Origin: Arcticibacter eurypsychrophilus
GTDB taxonomy: Bacteria > Bacteroidota > Bacteroidia > Sphingobacteriales > Sphingobacteriaceae
NCBI RefSeq assembly: GCF_001730525.1
Contig: NZ_MDFN01000016.1
Span: 49,968 to 113,967, forward strand
Direction: 5' to 3'
Length of the DNA: 64,000 bases
Positions 26,850-34,883 of this stretch are shown here, piece by piece. Each line of letters starts with the position of its first letter. Position 1 is the stretch's first letter. The notes under the pieces are model-generated. The model was not told the DNA's origin and ran no database searches. It saw only the letters and a program-made list of their open reading frames with translations. Made by a program: the position numbers and the translations under genes.

Positions 26850-29800
26850 ATGAAAAATTTCTATCTAAACTTGACCACGTTAAAAAAAGGAGTTTTTTAT
26901 TCACTTCTTTCTTTAACCCTTATTCTAACAGCCAGTCCATCAAAGGCTCAATATTTCGGGCAAAATAAAGTCCGGTATAAAAATCTTAAGTTTCAGGTTA
27001 ACCAGTCCCCTCATTTTGAGCTGTATTCTTATTTAAAAAATGATTCACTGGTAAAGCGCTTTATGCAGGAAAGTGAGTTGTGGTATGACCTGCATCAACA
27101 GGTATTCAGAGATACATTTGCAAAAAAAAATCCAGTAATATTATATAACAATCATTCAGATTTCCAGCAAACAACCGCTATATCAGGGGAAATAGGTATC
27201 GGAACAGGAGGTGTAACTGAAGGTTTAAAAAACAGGGTAATCATGCCTGTTATGCAACTTAACCAGCAAACCCGTCATGTTCTTGGTCACGAGCTCGTGC
27301 ATGCCTTTCAATATCATTCCTTAATTGAAGGAGACTCAACTAACCTGGAAAACATTGGAAACCTTCCCTTATGGATGGTGGAAGGAATGGCCGAATACCT
27401 TTCTATTGGAAAGGTCGATCCTTTTACTGCCATGTGGATGCGCGATGCCTATTTGAATAAGGACATCCCTACTTTGAGGGACTTAACGGAGACTAATAAA
27501 TACTTTCCTTATCGCTATGGACAGGCATTCTGGTCCTACGTTGGCTCAACATATGGGGACACCATAATCGTCCCTTTCTTTAAAGCTACAGCAAAATTGG
27601 GCTATCAAAATGCAATCCAGGCTACCTTTGGTTATGATGAGCGCACATTATCCAATTTATGGCGCACAAGCATAGAGAACACCTATAAACCTTTCTTAAA
27701 AGACACTTCACAGATCCCTGTAGGACGTCGCTTGATTGACAATAAAAATGGGGGAGACATGAATGTAGCCCCGGCAATTTCACCCGATGGAAAATATGTT
27801 GCATTCCTATCCGAAAAAGAACTTTTTAGTATTGATCTTTTTCTGGCAGATGCGCAAACAGGTAAAATAATCCGCAAATTAAGCAGTCGAACGAACAATA
27901 CCCACATAGACGAATTCAGCTTTATAGAATCTGCAGGTGCATGGTCTCCGGATAGCAAAGAATTCGCATTTACAATTTACAATCAAGGTCAGAATAAACT
28001 GATGGTGGTGAACATCGCAAATGGGAAAGTCCTGATGAGCGAAGGTATGGGAGCTGTCAGGGAGTTCAGTAACCTGGCATGGGCACCTAATGGTGATGAC
28101 ATTGCATTTACTGGTTTAAAAGAAGGATTTAGCGACCTTTACATCTACAATACAAAAACGAAAAACCTGACACAGCTTTGCAATGATAAATATTCAGATT
28201 ACCAACCCAACTTTTCAGCGGATGGGAAATACTTGCTTTTTACCAGTGACCGGACCACGCTTGACAAAAGTTCCCAGACGGCTAATATAACCTACAATCT
28301 GGCAATAATGGATTTGGCCACAAAGGCAATCACTAATATTGATGTCTTCAATGGTGCTGATAATCTAAATCCTCAGTTTTCTGCCAATGGGGAACAAATT
28401 TATTTTCTATCAGACAGAGATGGGTTTAGAAATTTGTATAGGTATACTTTAAGTACCAGGGTTGTAGAGCAGATGACCGATTATTTCACCGGAATCAGCG
28501 GTATTACAGCATACTCACCAGCCTTAAGTTTATCCCGCAACGACGATGTATTATACTCCTATTACAGATCTCAAAAATATACTATCTACAACGCTAAAGC
28601 CAGTGAATTTAAACCAGTAGTTGTACAGGGAAACGCCCTAAACTTTGATGCTGCTAATCTTCCACCACGAAAACAAACCGGTGTGGATCTAATTAACGCT
28701 AATTTAAGAAACTTCGAACGTTTTGAAACGATTAACAGCAATCAGATAGAGGCAGTCAAATACCGTCCTCAATTCAAACTCGACTACTTGTCAAGTAATG
28801 GTGTCGGCGCATCTGTTGGTCGCTTCGGTACAGGTCTTTCAAGTGGAGTTCAAGGTATTTTTAGTGATATTCTAGGTCGAAACCAGATCTTCGCTACTGC
28901 TGTAGTCAACGGTGAAATCTATGATTTTGGTGCCCAATTTGCCTATATTAATCAGCAGAGCCGAATTAATTACGGAACTTCTATTTCTCATATCCCTTAT
29001 TTGTCCGGATTTTATGTAAGTCAGTTACAGGCAGGTGAAAACCCTGGTGGAACGGGCTACAATTATGTAGAAGGAACTGACTTGCTTCGTACGTTTGAAG
29101 ATAAGGTCGATTTTTTTGGAATATACCCCTTCTCCAGGATCTTTCGTTTTGAAGCAGGTGTAAGTGCTGCTTATTACAGCTACAGAATTGACCGGATGGC
29201 TAATTATTATCAGGCCTATGTCACAGAATCTTCAACCGGAGAACTCAGCTATACAGGAAGTGATTATTATCCTTTTGATTCAGACAAACGAAAACTTAAA
29301 GGAGATGAATTAGCTGCAGCCTATCCAGGAAGCACCTTCAATGCCTTTACCATTTACCAAACCAACGCTTCTTTTGTTGGCGACAACTCCTTTTCAGGAG
29401 TGACTTCCCCATTAAGCGGTTTCAGGTTTAGATTAGGAATAGAAAATTATATTGGCGATTATAATTTCCAGGCTTTTACTGCCGATCTGCGCAAATATGT
29501 GCGGCTAAAACCAGTCACTCTTGCAGGAAGGTTCTATAGCTATACCCGTTTCGGAGAAGACCAAAGTGCTTTATATCCTTTATATATTGGGTATCCTTAT
29601 TTGATCCGCGGTTATGAATCTGCTTCCCTCTATTCAAATAACGGGACTAACAACACAGGAATCACTATTGACCAGCTATCAGGATCAAAAATTGCTGTTG
29701 CTAATTTTGAAATCAGGTTGCCATTTACCGGTCCGGAGAAACTCTCTGCTGTCGAATCTAAATTCTTATTCAGTGACCTCAATTTGTTTTTCGATATTGG

Positions 29801-30092
29801 TATAGCTTATAATCAAAATTCAAAATTAAGGTGGAAAGCTACTGAAGATCAACAGGTCATTGATATTCCCTCTCCTACTCCCATTGGAAACAATGGAAAT
29901 ACGGGTGGTTTTATTGGAGGTACAAACAGTTCATCCTCTATTATAGAACGCATCCCAGCTATGAGTGCGGGTATTTCTCTTCGCGTGAATATGTTTGGCT
30001 ATTTCGTTCTTGAACCATACTATGCATTTCCATTTCAAAGAAAAGATATCAAAGCAGGCGTATTTGGATTAACCTTCGCTCCCGGCTGGTAA
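26850..30092 (+). CDS. Secreted gluzincin-like protease fused to TolB-like propeller and outer-membrane barrel
   Basis: A 1080-aa protein. Order seen: signal peptide (about 1-34), a peptidase-MA-like zinc domain with HELVHAF (about 147) and the third-ligand motif WMVEGMAEYLS about 28 residues later; a PD40/TolB propeller at about 295-560 with repeats such as AISPDGKYVAFLS and NFSADGKYLLFTSDR; and a C-terminal region (about 640-1080) rich in aromatic beta-strands resembling the bacterial surface antigen/BamA barrel. It is probably anchored in the outer membrane. Substrate unknown. Other homologues annotated as TolB-like or DPP-like proteins match parts of it only. Confidence 0.8.
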   Translation: MKNFYLNLTTLKKGVFYSLLSLTLILTASPSKAQYFGQNKVRYKNLKFQVNQSPHFELYSYLKNDSLVKRFMQESELWYDLHQQVFRDTFAKKNPVILYNNHSDFQQTTAISGEIGIGTGGVTEGLKNRVIMPVMQLNQQTRHVLGHELVHAFQYHSLIEGDSTNLENIGNLPLWMVEGMAEYLSIGKVDPFTAMWMRDAYLNKDIPTLRDLTETNKYFPYRYGQAFWSYVGSTYGDTIIVPFFKATAKLGYQNAIQATFGYDERTLSNLWRTSIENTYKPFLKDTSQIPVGRRLIDNKNGGDMNVAPAISPDGKYVAFLSEKELFSIDLFLADAQTGKIIRKLSSRTNNTHIDEFSFIESAGAWSPDSKEFAFTIYNQGQNKLMVVNIANGKVLMSEGMGAVREFSNLAWAPNGDDIAFTGLKEGFSDLYIYNTKTKNLTQLCNDKYSDYQPNFSADGKYLLFTSDRTTLDKSSQTANITYNLAIMDLATKAITNIDVFNGADNLNPQFSANGEQIYFLSDRDGFRNLYRYTLSTRVVEQMTDYFTGISGITAYSPALSLSRNDDVLYSYYRSQKYTIYNAKASEFKPVVVQGNALNFDAANLPPRKQTGVDLINANLRNFERFETINSNQIEAVKYRPQFKLDYLSSNGVGASVGRFGTGLSSGVQGIFSDILGRNQIFATAVVNGEIYDFGAQFAYINQQSRINYGTSISHIPYLSGFYVSQLQAGENPGGTGYNYVEGTDLLRTFEDKVDFFGIYPFSRIFRFEAGVSAAYYSYRIDRMANYYQAYVTESSTGELSYTGSDYYPFDSDKRKLKGDELAAAYPGSTFNAFTIYQTNASFVGDNSFSGVTSPLSGFRFRLGIENYIGDYNFQAFTADLRKYVRLKPVTLAGRFYSYTRFGEDQSALYPLYIGYPYLIRGYESASLYSNNGTNNTGITIDQLSGSKIAVANFEIRLPFTGPEKLSAVESKFLFSDLNLFFDIGIAYNQNSKLRWKATEDQQVIDIPSPTPIGNNGNTGGFIGGTNSSSSIIERIPAMSAGISLRVNMFGYFVLEPYYAFPFQRKDIKAGVFGLTFAPGW

Positions 30093-30142
30093 ACGAGCTA
30101 ACTCCATCGTTACGCTCAATTTTTTATCAAGGATCTTATATC

Positions 30143-30175
30143 AGGAAAAGCGGCCAGTTTTAAGCCGCTTTTCCT
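30143..30175. terminator. Bidirectional terminator overlapping the GIY-YIG gene end
   Basis: Perfect 12-bp stem AGGAAAAGCGGC (30143-30154) with its complement (30164-30175), loop of nine. T-runs are present on both sides. The 3' arm lies inside the last codons of the GIY-YIG gene, so it ends transcripts of both convergent genes. Confidence 0.8.
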
Positions 30176-30504
30176 ATTTTTACAGGTTCCATACGCTCAT
30201 CCTGCAGCATCATTTCCTCGTAACTTAATCCAATAGCAAGATCTAACCAATCTGGATTTACATCCCGGATTAACTTCTCCTTTTGTGCCCTGGTAAACTT
30301 GCAGATCAGGTTAAAACGATGTAAAGCAACCTCTTCAGTGCGGAGCTCCTCGAAATAGATTAACCTGCTTAGCTGACTTGCACTGTCAAAAAACAGGTTA
30401 GGCATTTCCTTGTAAAAATTTATTGTCTTTAATAAATCAGAGCTCATGCCCACATGCAATGAAGTCCGGTTTCTGTCTGTAATTACATAAACAAATCTTT
30501 TCAT
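30160..30504 (-). CDS. Degenerate GIY-YIG domain protein
   Basis: A 114-aa protein with the overall GIY-YIG layout: VYVITDRNRTSLHVGMSSDLL at the start and LIYFEELRTEEVALHRF...NPDWLDL later, as in single-domain UPF0213-like nucleases. Key positions have changed: GIY is VYV (5-7), YIG is HVG (17-19), the catalytic Arg is Thr27, the following His position is Tyr31, and the metal-binding Glu is Phe64. It is therefore probably a DNA-binding protein without nuclease activity. It is divergent from the LexA-like repressor and shares its operator. Role unknown; assignment by pattern, alignment done by eye. Confidence 0.75.
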   Translation of the reverse strand: MKRFVYVITDRNRTSLHVGMSSDLLKTINFYKEMPNLFFDSASQLSRLIYFEELRTEEVALHRFNLICKFTRAQKEKLIRDVNPDWLDLAIGLSYEEMMLQDERMEPVKIGKAA

Positions 30505-30551
30505 GACTTTAATGTTTTATATGTTAAAATTATTTGCTAATTTTATTGGCA

Positions 30552-30582
30552 TAAAGATACTAATAATATTAGTAAAACAAAA
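30552..30582 (-). promoter_or_regulatory. Promoter of the GIY-YIG gene with embedded palindrome
   Basis: On the minus strand TTTG (30581-30578), an 18-bp spacer and TATCTTTA (30559-30552) form a near-consensus promoter. The palindrome TACTAATA-A-TATTAGTA (30558-30574) fills the spacer. Expected start of transcription about 30545, leaving a leader of about 40 bases. Confidence 0.55.
30558..30574. promoter_or_regulatory. Candidate operator of the XRE/S24 repressor
   Basis: A perfect inverted repeat, TACTAATA-A-TATTAGTA, in the 90-bp divergent region between the GIY-YIG gene and the XRE/S24 regulator. Dimeric HTH repressors of this type normally bind such a site and control their own gene. It begins 21 bases from the repressor's ATG. 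A nearly identical site is at 5908-5924. Confidence 0.65.
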
Positions 30583-30594
30583 TATATTTTTAAT

Positions 30595-31374
30595 ATGCGC
30601 AACATTTCTAATAATTTAAGATATTTAAGAAAGAACAAGAAGCTTACACAGCAGCAATTCGCTGATACAATGGAGATTAAAAGATCCCTTGTTGGAGCTT
30701 ATGAAGAAGACCGGGCGGAACCAAGATATGATTTGCTAAAAAAATTCGCAGAGTTCTATGAATTAAGCATGGATGAGCTGATCAATGAAACGATCAATGA
30801 AAAATGGAAGCCTAAACCTAAACTAGATGCTTCAGGGATCCGGGTGCTGAGTATATCTGTCGATTCTGAAGACCGCGAAAATATAGAACTCGTACCTGTA
30901 AAAGCTAGCGCAGGCTACTTAAATGGCTATTCTGACCCTGAATTCATAAGTGAGCTACCCAAATTTCGACTTCCCTTCCTGTCTCAGGGAACCACTTACC
31001 GCGCCTTTGAACTAAAAGGAGATTCAATGCTTCCCCTACAGCCCGGCTCCTTAATCATAGGCGAGTATATTGAAAACTGGACCGATGTAAAAATTGGTGA
31101 TACCTATGTCTTTATTACTAAATCTGATGGTATTGTATATAAAAGAGCAGGGAATAAATACAAAGAGAACAAGACTATAAAGCTTATCTCCGACAACCAG
31201 GTATATGAGCCCTACCCGGTGCAAGCCGAAGACATCCTGGAAATCTGGAAAGCAAAGGCCTATATTTCTACATCATTCCCGGAACCTTCACCCGAGCCAA
31301 CCATGGAAAGCCTCACCCTAATGATGGCCCAAATGCAAAAATCAATTGCACAGATTAACAAACCAAAAAATTAA
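30595..31374 (+). CDS. LexA-like XRE/S24 repressor
   Basis: A 259-aa regulator with an N-terminal XRE helix-turn-helix (about 4-60, LTQQQFADTMEIKRSLVGAYE) and a C-terminal S24 peptidase domain. The self-cleavage elements are complete: Ala106-Gly107 in KASAGY, Ser144 in KGDSMLP and Lys183 in GIVYKRAG; the spacing of these matches LexA and phage CI. Proteins of this type are cleaved when RecA is activated by DNA damage. No separate LexA is in the window. It is probably the local SOS-type repressor, autoregulated through 30558-30574 and acting on the radical SAM operon at 5896. The tail after 230 is low in complexity. Confidence 0.88.
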   Translation: MRNISNNLRYLRKNKKLTQQQFADTMEIKRSLVGAYEEDRAEPRYDLLKKFAEFYELSMDELINETINEKWKPKPKLDASGIRVLSISVDSEDRENIELVPVKASAGYLNGYSDPEFISELPKFRLPFLSQGTTYRAFELKGDSMLPLQPGSLIIGEYIENWTDVKIGDTYVFITKSDGIVYKRAGNKYKENKTIKLISDNQVYEPYPVQAEDILEIWKAKAYISTSFPEPSPEPTMESLTLMMAQMQKSIAQINKPKN

Positions 31375-31433
31375 TTAATCGCCTCATTAAACCTGTTGAA
31401 CTTCCTTGAGTCTTATAAGGAAAAACCAATAAA

Positions 31434-31835
31434 ATGAAAAAGAATTTATTGTTTATCGCACTATTAGCAGGAGCTGCTTCTTTTAGTCAGGCTCAACAAA
31501 GACCTCAGAGAAACTCTGGAGAAATGGTACAGGGAAATATTGAAATGCTTGACAAACAACTTTCTCTTACTGCCGAACAAAAAACACAGGTTACTGCTAT
31601 TATGGTGACTCATAGCAAATCGATGGATAGTCTGAGAAATACTATGGGAGACCAAGCAGACCGAATAGCTATGCGTACCAAGATGCAGGAGTCCCGAAAG
31701 GAAAATCAAACAAAGATTATGAGTATCTTAACAGACGACCAGAAAAAGGCTTATAAGAAATACATTGCAGACCGTCAAAGCAGAATGGGAAATGGCCCTG
31801 GAGGTAATGGACCAATGGCAAACCCTAATAATTAA
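31434..31835 (+). CDS. Small secreted Spy/CpxP-like protein
   Basis: A 133-aa protein with a clear signal peptide (residues 1-20, ending SQAQ). The middle has two LTxxQ-type motifs (LSLTAEQKTQV and ILTDDQKKAYKKY), as in Spy/CpxP-like periplasmic helical proteins, and a Gly/Asn/Pro-rich tail. Probably a periplasmic helical protein; chaperone activity is only suggested by resemblance. Ends at a terminator. Confidence 0.7.
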   Translation: MKKNLLFIALLAGAASFSQAQQRPQRNSGEMVQGNIEMLDKQLSLTAEQKTQVTAIMVTHSKSMDSLRNTMGDQADRIAMRTKMQESRKENQTKIMSILTDDQKKAYKKYIADRQSRMGNGPGGNGPMANPNN

Positions 31836-31857
31836 AAAAATATTTTCTTATTCCAAT

Positions 31858-31888
31858 AAAAAAGCGGCTTTATTCAGTCGCTTTTTTA
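31858..31888 (+). terminator. Intrinsic terminator before bioF
   Basis: AAAAAAGCG pairs with CGCTTTTTT around a 12-base loop; a T-run follows. It ends the small secreted protein gene and lies immediately before bioF, whose own start must therefore be very near. Confidence 0.7.
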
Positions 31889-31909
31889 ATTTTGGGACGG
31901 GGAACACCA

Positions 31910-33034
31910 GTGAATAGCATAACAACATTTTTAGAACAGAAACTTGAGGTTAGAAAACAATCTAATGCTTACAGGAAACTTATAATTAACAAAGGTCTGA
32001 TTGACTTTTGCTCTAACGATTATCTTGGCTTTGCATCATCTGCAGAGCTTCGAAATATGATTAGTGCAAAAGCACATTTAACCACTCCTCAACCAACAGG
32101 CTCCACCGGTTCCCGATTAATATCAGGAAACAACAGAATAGCCGAACAACTGGAGTCGGATATCGCACAGTTCCATTCCGCAGAAAACGCTTTACTTTTC
32201 AATTCAGGTTACGACGCCAATATCGGTCTTTTTTCATCCCTTGCACAAAGAGGCGATACCATTATAACAGACGAATTAGCACATGCATCCATCATTGATG
32301 GTGCCAGACTAAGTTACGCCACCCGCTTTTCATTTAAACACAACGACCTCGAAAACCTCGAAGCAAAAATTAAAATCTCCAAAGGAAATATTTATATTGC
32401 AGTTGAGAGTATCTATTCAATGGACGGAGATGAAGCACCTTTGCAGGCATTAGTGGAATTGGCTGAACAATATGGCGCCGCACTTATCGTCGATGAGGCA
32501 CATGCAACGGGGATCTACGGACAACATGGAAGTGGTCTCATCTCTCAATATAACTTAGAGAAGCGTGTTTTCGCCCGGGTAATCACCTTCGGAAAAGCCT
32601 TAGGCTGCCATGGGGCCGCAGTAGTTGGACCCACGCTTCTAACAAACTACCTGATCAACTTTGCCCGCTCCTTTATATACAGTACAGCTGCACCATCCCA
32701 CTCTCATCTATCAGTGAGTACGGCTTATCAATTACTTCAAAAAGAAGATTTCCAAAGTAAGATTCAGAAAAAAATTAAGTTCTTTAAAAAAGAGGCAGCA
32801 ACGATTGCAGATCGGTTTATTCCATCCAACTCGCCCATTCAATCTTTTATGGTACCCGGCAATAATGAAGCAAAACAGCTGGCACTCTTATTAAAAGAGC
32901 ATCGATTTGACATCAGGCCAATCCTTAGTCCTACTGTTCAGGACGGTAAAGAACGTCTACGGATTTGTCTGCATACCTTCAATTCTGATCAGGACATCAA
33001 ACATCTCCTCACTCTATTAATCAAATCAGCATGA
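31910..33034 (+). CDS. bioF: 8-amino-7-oxononanoate synthase
   Basis: PLP-dependent enzyme (about 374 aa) that joins pimeloyl thioester and alanine, the first ring-forming step of biotin synthesis. Signatures: DFCSNDYLGFA, GSTGSRLISGN, VDEAHATGIYG and the PLP lysine in ITFGKALGCHGAA. No ATG is available at the N-terminus: the likely starts are GTG at 31910 (VNSITTFLEQKL) or TTG at 31892. I chose GTG because it places the start outside the terminator's tail. It overlaps bioD by four bases (ATGA). Confidence 0.93.
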   Translation: MNSITTFLEQKLEVRKQSNAYRKLIINKGLIDFCSNDYLGFASSAELRNMISAKAHLTTPQPTGSTGSRLISGNNRIAEQLESDIAQFHSAENALLFNSGYDANIGLFSSLAQRGDTIITDELAHASIIDGARLSYATRFSFKHNDLENLEAKIKISKGNIYIAVESIYSMDGDEAPLQALVELAEQYGAALIVDEAHATGIYGQHGSGLISQYNLEKRVFARVITFGKALGCHGAAVVGPTLLTNYLINFARSFIYSTAAPSHSHLSVSTAYQLLQKEDFQSKIQKKIKFFKKEAATIADRFIPSNSPIQSFMVPGNNEAKQLALLLKEHRFDIRPILSPTVQDGKERLRICLHTFNSDQDIKHLLTLLIKSA

Positions 33035-33639
33035 AACCATTGTTTATTACAGGTATCGACACCGGCATAGGAAAAACCGTTGTGTCGGCTATATTAACCG
33101 AAAAACTTCAGGCGGACTATTGGAAACCCATCCAATCTGGCGATCTGGAATCATCTGACACCCTTAAAGTAAAATCATTGGTATCTAATAGTAAAACGGT
33201 CTTTCATCCAGAAGCATACCGTTTAACACAACCTTTTTCTCCTCATAAATCCGCAGACCTTGATGGGATACAGATTTCTCTAGATCAGATCAATATACCT
33301 GATACCCTTAACCGGCTTATTATAGAGGGTGCGGGCGGACTTCTTGTTCCCTTAAATCAAAACCAATACATGGTTGACCTGATCAAAAAGTTTGACGCCG
33401 AAGTGATTCTTGTTGTTAAACATTACCTTGGAAGTATCAATCATACTCTGCTCAGTCTGTCGCTGCTGAACAGCCTAAATATTCCTGTAACCAGAATAAT
33501 CGTAAATGGACCAAACGATGAATATGCAGAAAAAGCCATAAGAAGTTACTCCAACAACATAATAATTAACACGATAGCACAGACCGATATCCTCGATAAC
33601 GACTTTATAATCAGTCAGGGCGAACACATTTCCATTTAA
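33031..33639 (+). CDS. bioD: Dethiobiotin synthetase
   Basis: A 202-aa ATP-dependent carboxylase that closes the ureido ring of dethiobiotin. The P-loop GIDTGIGKTVVSA lies at the N-terminus, WKPIQSG binds the substrate, and EGAGGLLVPL is the second conserved motif. Cytosolic, follows bioF in an ATGA overlap. bioB is 23 kb away on the other strand; bioA and bioC are not in the window. Confidence 0.95.
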   Translation: MKPLFITGIDTGIGKTVVSAILTEKLQADYWKPIQSGDLESSDTLKVKSLVSNSKTVFHPEAYRLTQPFSPHKSADLDGIQISLDQINIPDTLNRLIIEGAGGLLVPLNQNQYMVDLIKKFDAEVILVVKHYLGSINHTLLSLSLLNSLNIPVTRIIVNGPNDEYAEKAIRSYSNNIIINTIAQTDILDNDFIISQGEHISI

Positions 33640-33674
33640 TTGGCTTACACTTTAGCTTTAAACCACTTTTAATA

Positions 33675-33682
33675 TATATTTG
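33675..33682 (+). promoter_or_regulatory. TAnnTTTG element directly before the aminotransferase ATG
   Basis: TATATTTG (33675-33682) ends four bases before the ATG at 33687. If used, transcription would start at or inside the start codon, a leaderless mRNA. The -33 match is weak (TTTA at 33651-33654, spacer 20). Confidence 0.35.
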
Positions 33683-33686
33683 TACT

Positions 33687-34883
33687 ATGAGTATTTTATC
33701 TAACCGCATAAACAATCTCGACGAGTCGGCTACTTTAAAGATGTCAAAACTCGGTCGGGAATTGTCAGCAAAAGGCATTGATGTGATCAGCCTGAGTCTT
33801 GGAGAAACAGACTTTTACACTCCCGATTTTGTAAAGGATGCAGCGAAAAAGGCAATTGAAGGAAACTTTTCTTACTACACACCCGTACCTGGATATCCTG
33901 AATTGAGAAAAGCGATTGCTGAAAAGTTAAAGCGTGAAAATAATCTGGATTATACTTTCGATCAAATTGTGGTATCTACAGGTGCAAAACAATCACTAAC
34001 CAATATCATACTTAGTCTGGTAAACCCTGGAGATGAAGTTATTATACCAACTCCATACTGGGTATCTTACTCTGAAATTGTGAAGTTAGCAGAGGGGGTA
34101 TCCGTATTTATTGATACTACTTTAGAATCTGATTTCAAGATTACTCCTGAAGAACTTGAAGCAGCGATAACACCGCAAACCAAGCTCTTCATGTTCTCCT
34201 CTCCAAATAACCCTACAGGAACGGTTTATACAAGAGATGAACTTGCCGGTCTGGCTAAAGTATTTGAAAAATACCCCAATATTTACATTATCTCCGATGA
34301 GATCTATGAGCACATCAATTTCCTTGGCGAACATGCTTCTATTGCGCAGTTCGCTGAAATTAAAGATCGTGTGATTATCATTAACGGCTTATCTAAAGCC
34401 TATGCAATGACCGGATGGAGATTAGGTTTCTCAGCCAGCAACAAAACTATCGCTGTAGCAAATGAAAAGCTCCAAGGTCAAACGACTTCCGGAACCTGTT
34501 CCATCTCCCAAAAAGCCGGAGTTGCCGCCTATAATGGTACCCTGGACAGTGTAAACGAAATGCGTATTGTATTTGAAAAACGCCGAAATCTTGTTTATGA
34601 TCTATTAAAAGAGATTCCAGGAATGAAGGTAAACCTTCCAGGCGGCGCATTTTACTTCTTCCCTGATGTGAGTTCTTTCTTTGGCAAAACTACAGAGAGT
34701 GGCGAAGTAATTAACACTTCCGATGAACTGGCCTTATATATTTTGAATACAGGACATGTGGCTGTTGTGAGTGGCGATGGATTTGGAGATAAAAATTCTA
34801 TCCGCATATCCTACGCTGCCTCTGAGGATAAATTAATCGAAGCAGCATCACGTATTAAGAGCGCACTAGCAAAACTGAAATGA
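33687..34883 (+). CDS. aspC: Aspartate aminotransferase (class I/II PLP)
   Basis: A 398-aa fold-type I aminotransferase. Visible features: LGETDFYTP near the start, YTPVPGYPELR, SSPNNPTGTVY, ISDEIYEH and the PLP lysine in INGLSKAYAMTGWRLG. The C-terminal SGDGFG and IRISYAA motif binds the substrate carboxylate. It is the aspartate/aromatic group Ib type; substrate range not readable. Its stop overlaps the rfaE1 start (ATGA), an arrangement without an obvious metabolic link. Confidence 0.92.
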   Translation: MSILSNRINNLDESATLKMSKLGRELSAKGIDVISLSLGETDFYTPDFVKDAAKKAIEGNFSYYTPVPGYPELRKAIAEKLKRENNLDYTFDQIVVSTGAKQSLTNIILSLVNPGDEVIIPTPYWVSYSEIVKLAEGVSVFIDTTLESDFKITPEELEAAITPQTKLFMFSSPNNPTGTVYTRDELAGLAKVFEKYPNIYIISDEIYEHINFLGEHASIAQFAEIKDRVIIINGLSKAYAMTGWRLGFSASNKTIAVANEKLQGQTTSGTCSISQKAGVAAYNGTLDSVNEMRIVFEKRRNLVYDLLKEIPGMKVNLPGGAFYFFPDVSSFFGKTTESGEVINTSDELALYILNTGHVAVVSGDGFGDKNSIRISYAASEDKLIEAASRIKSALAKLK

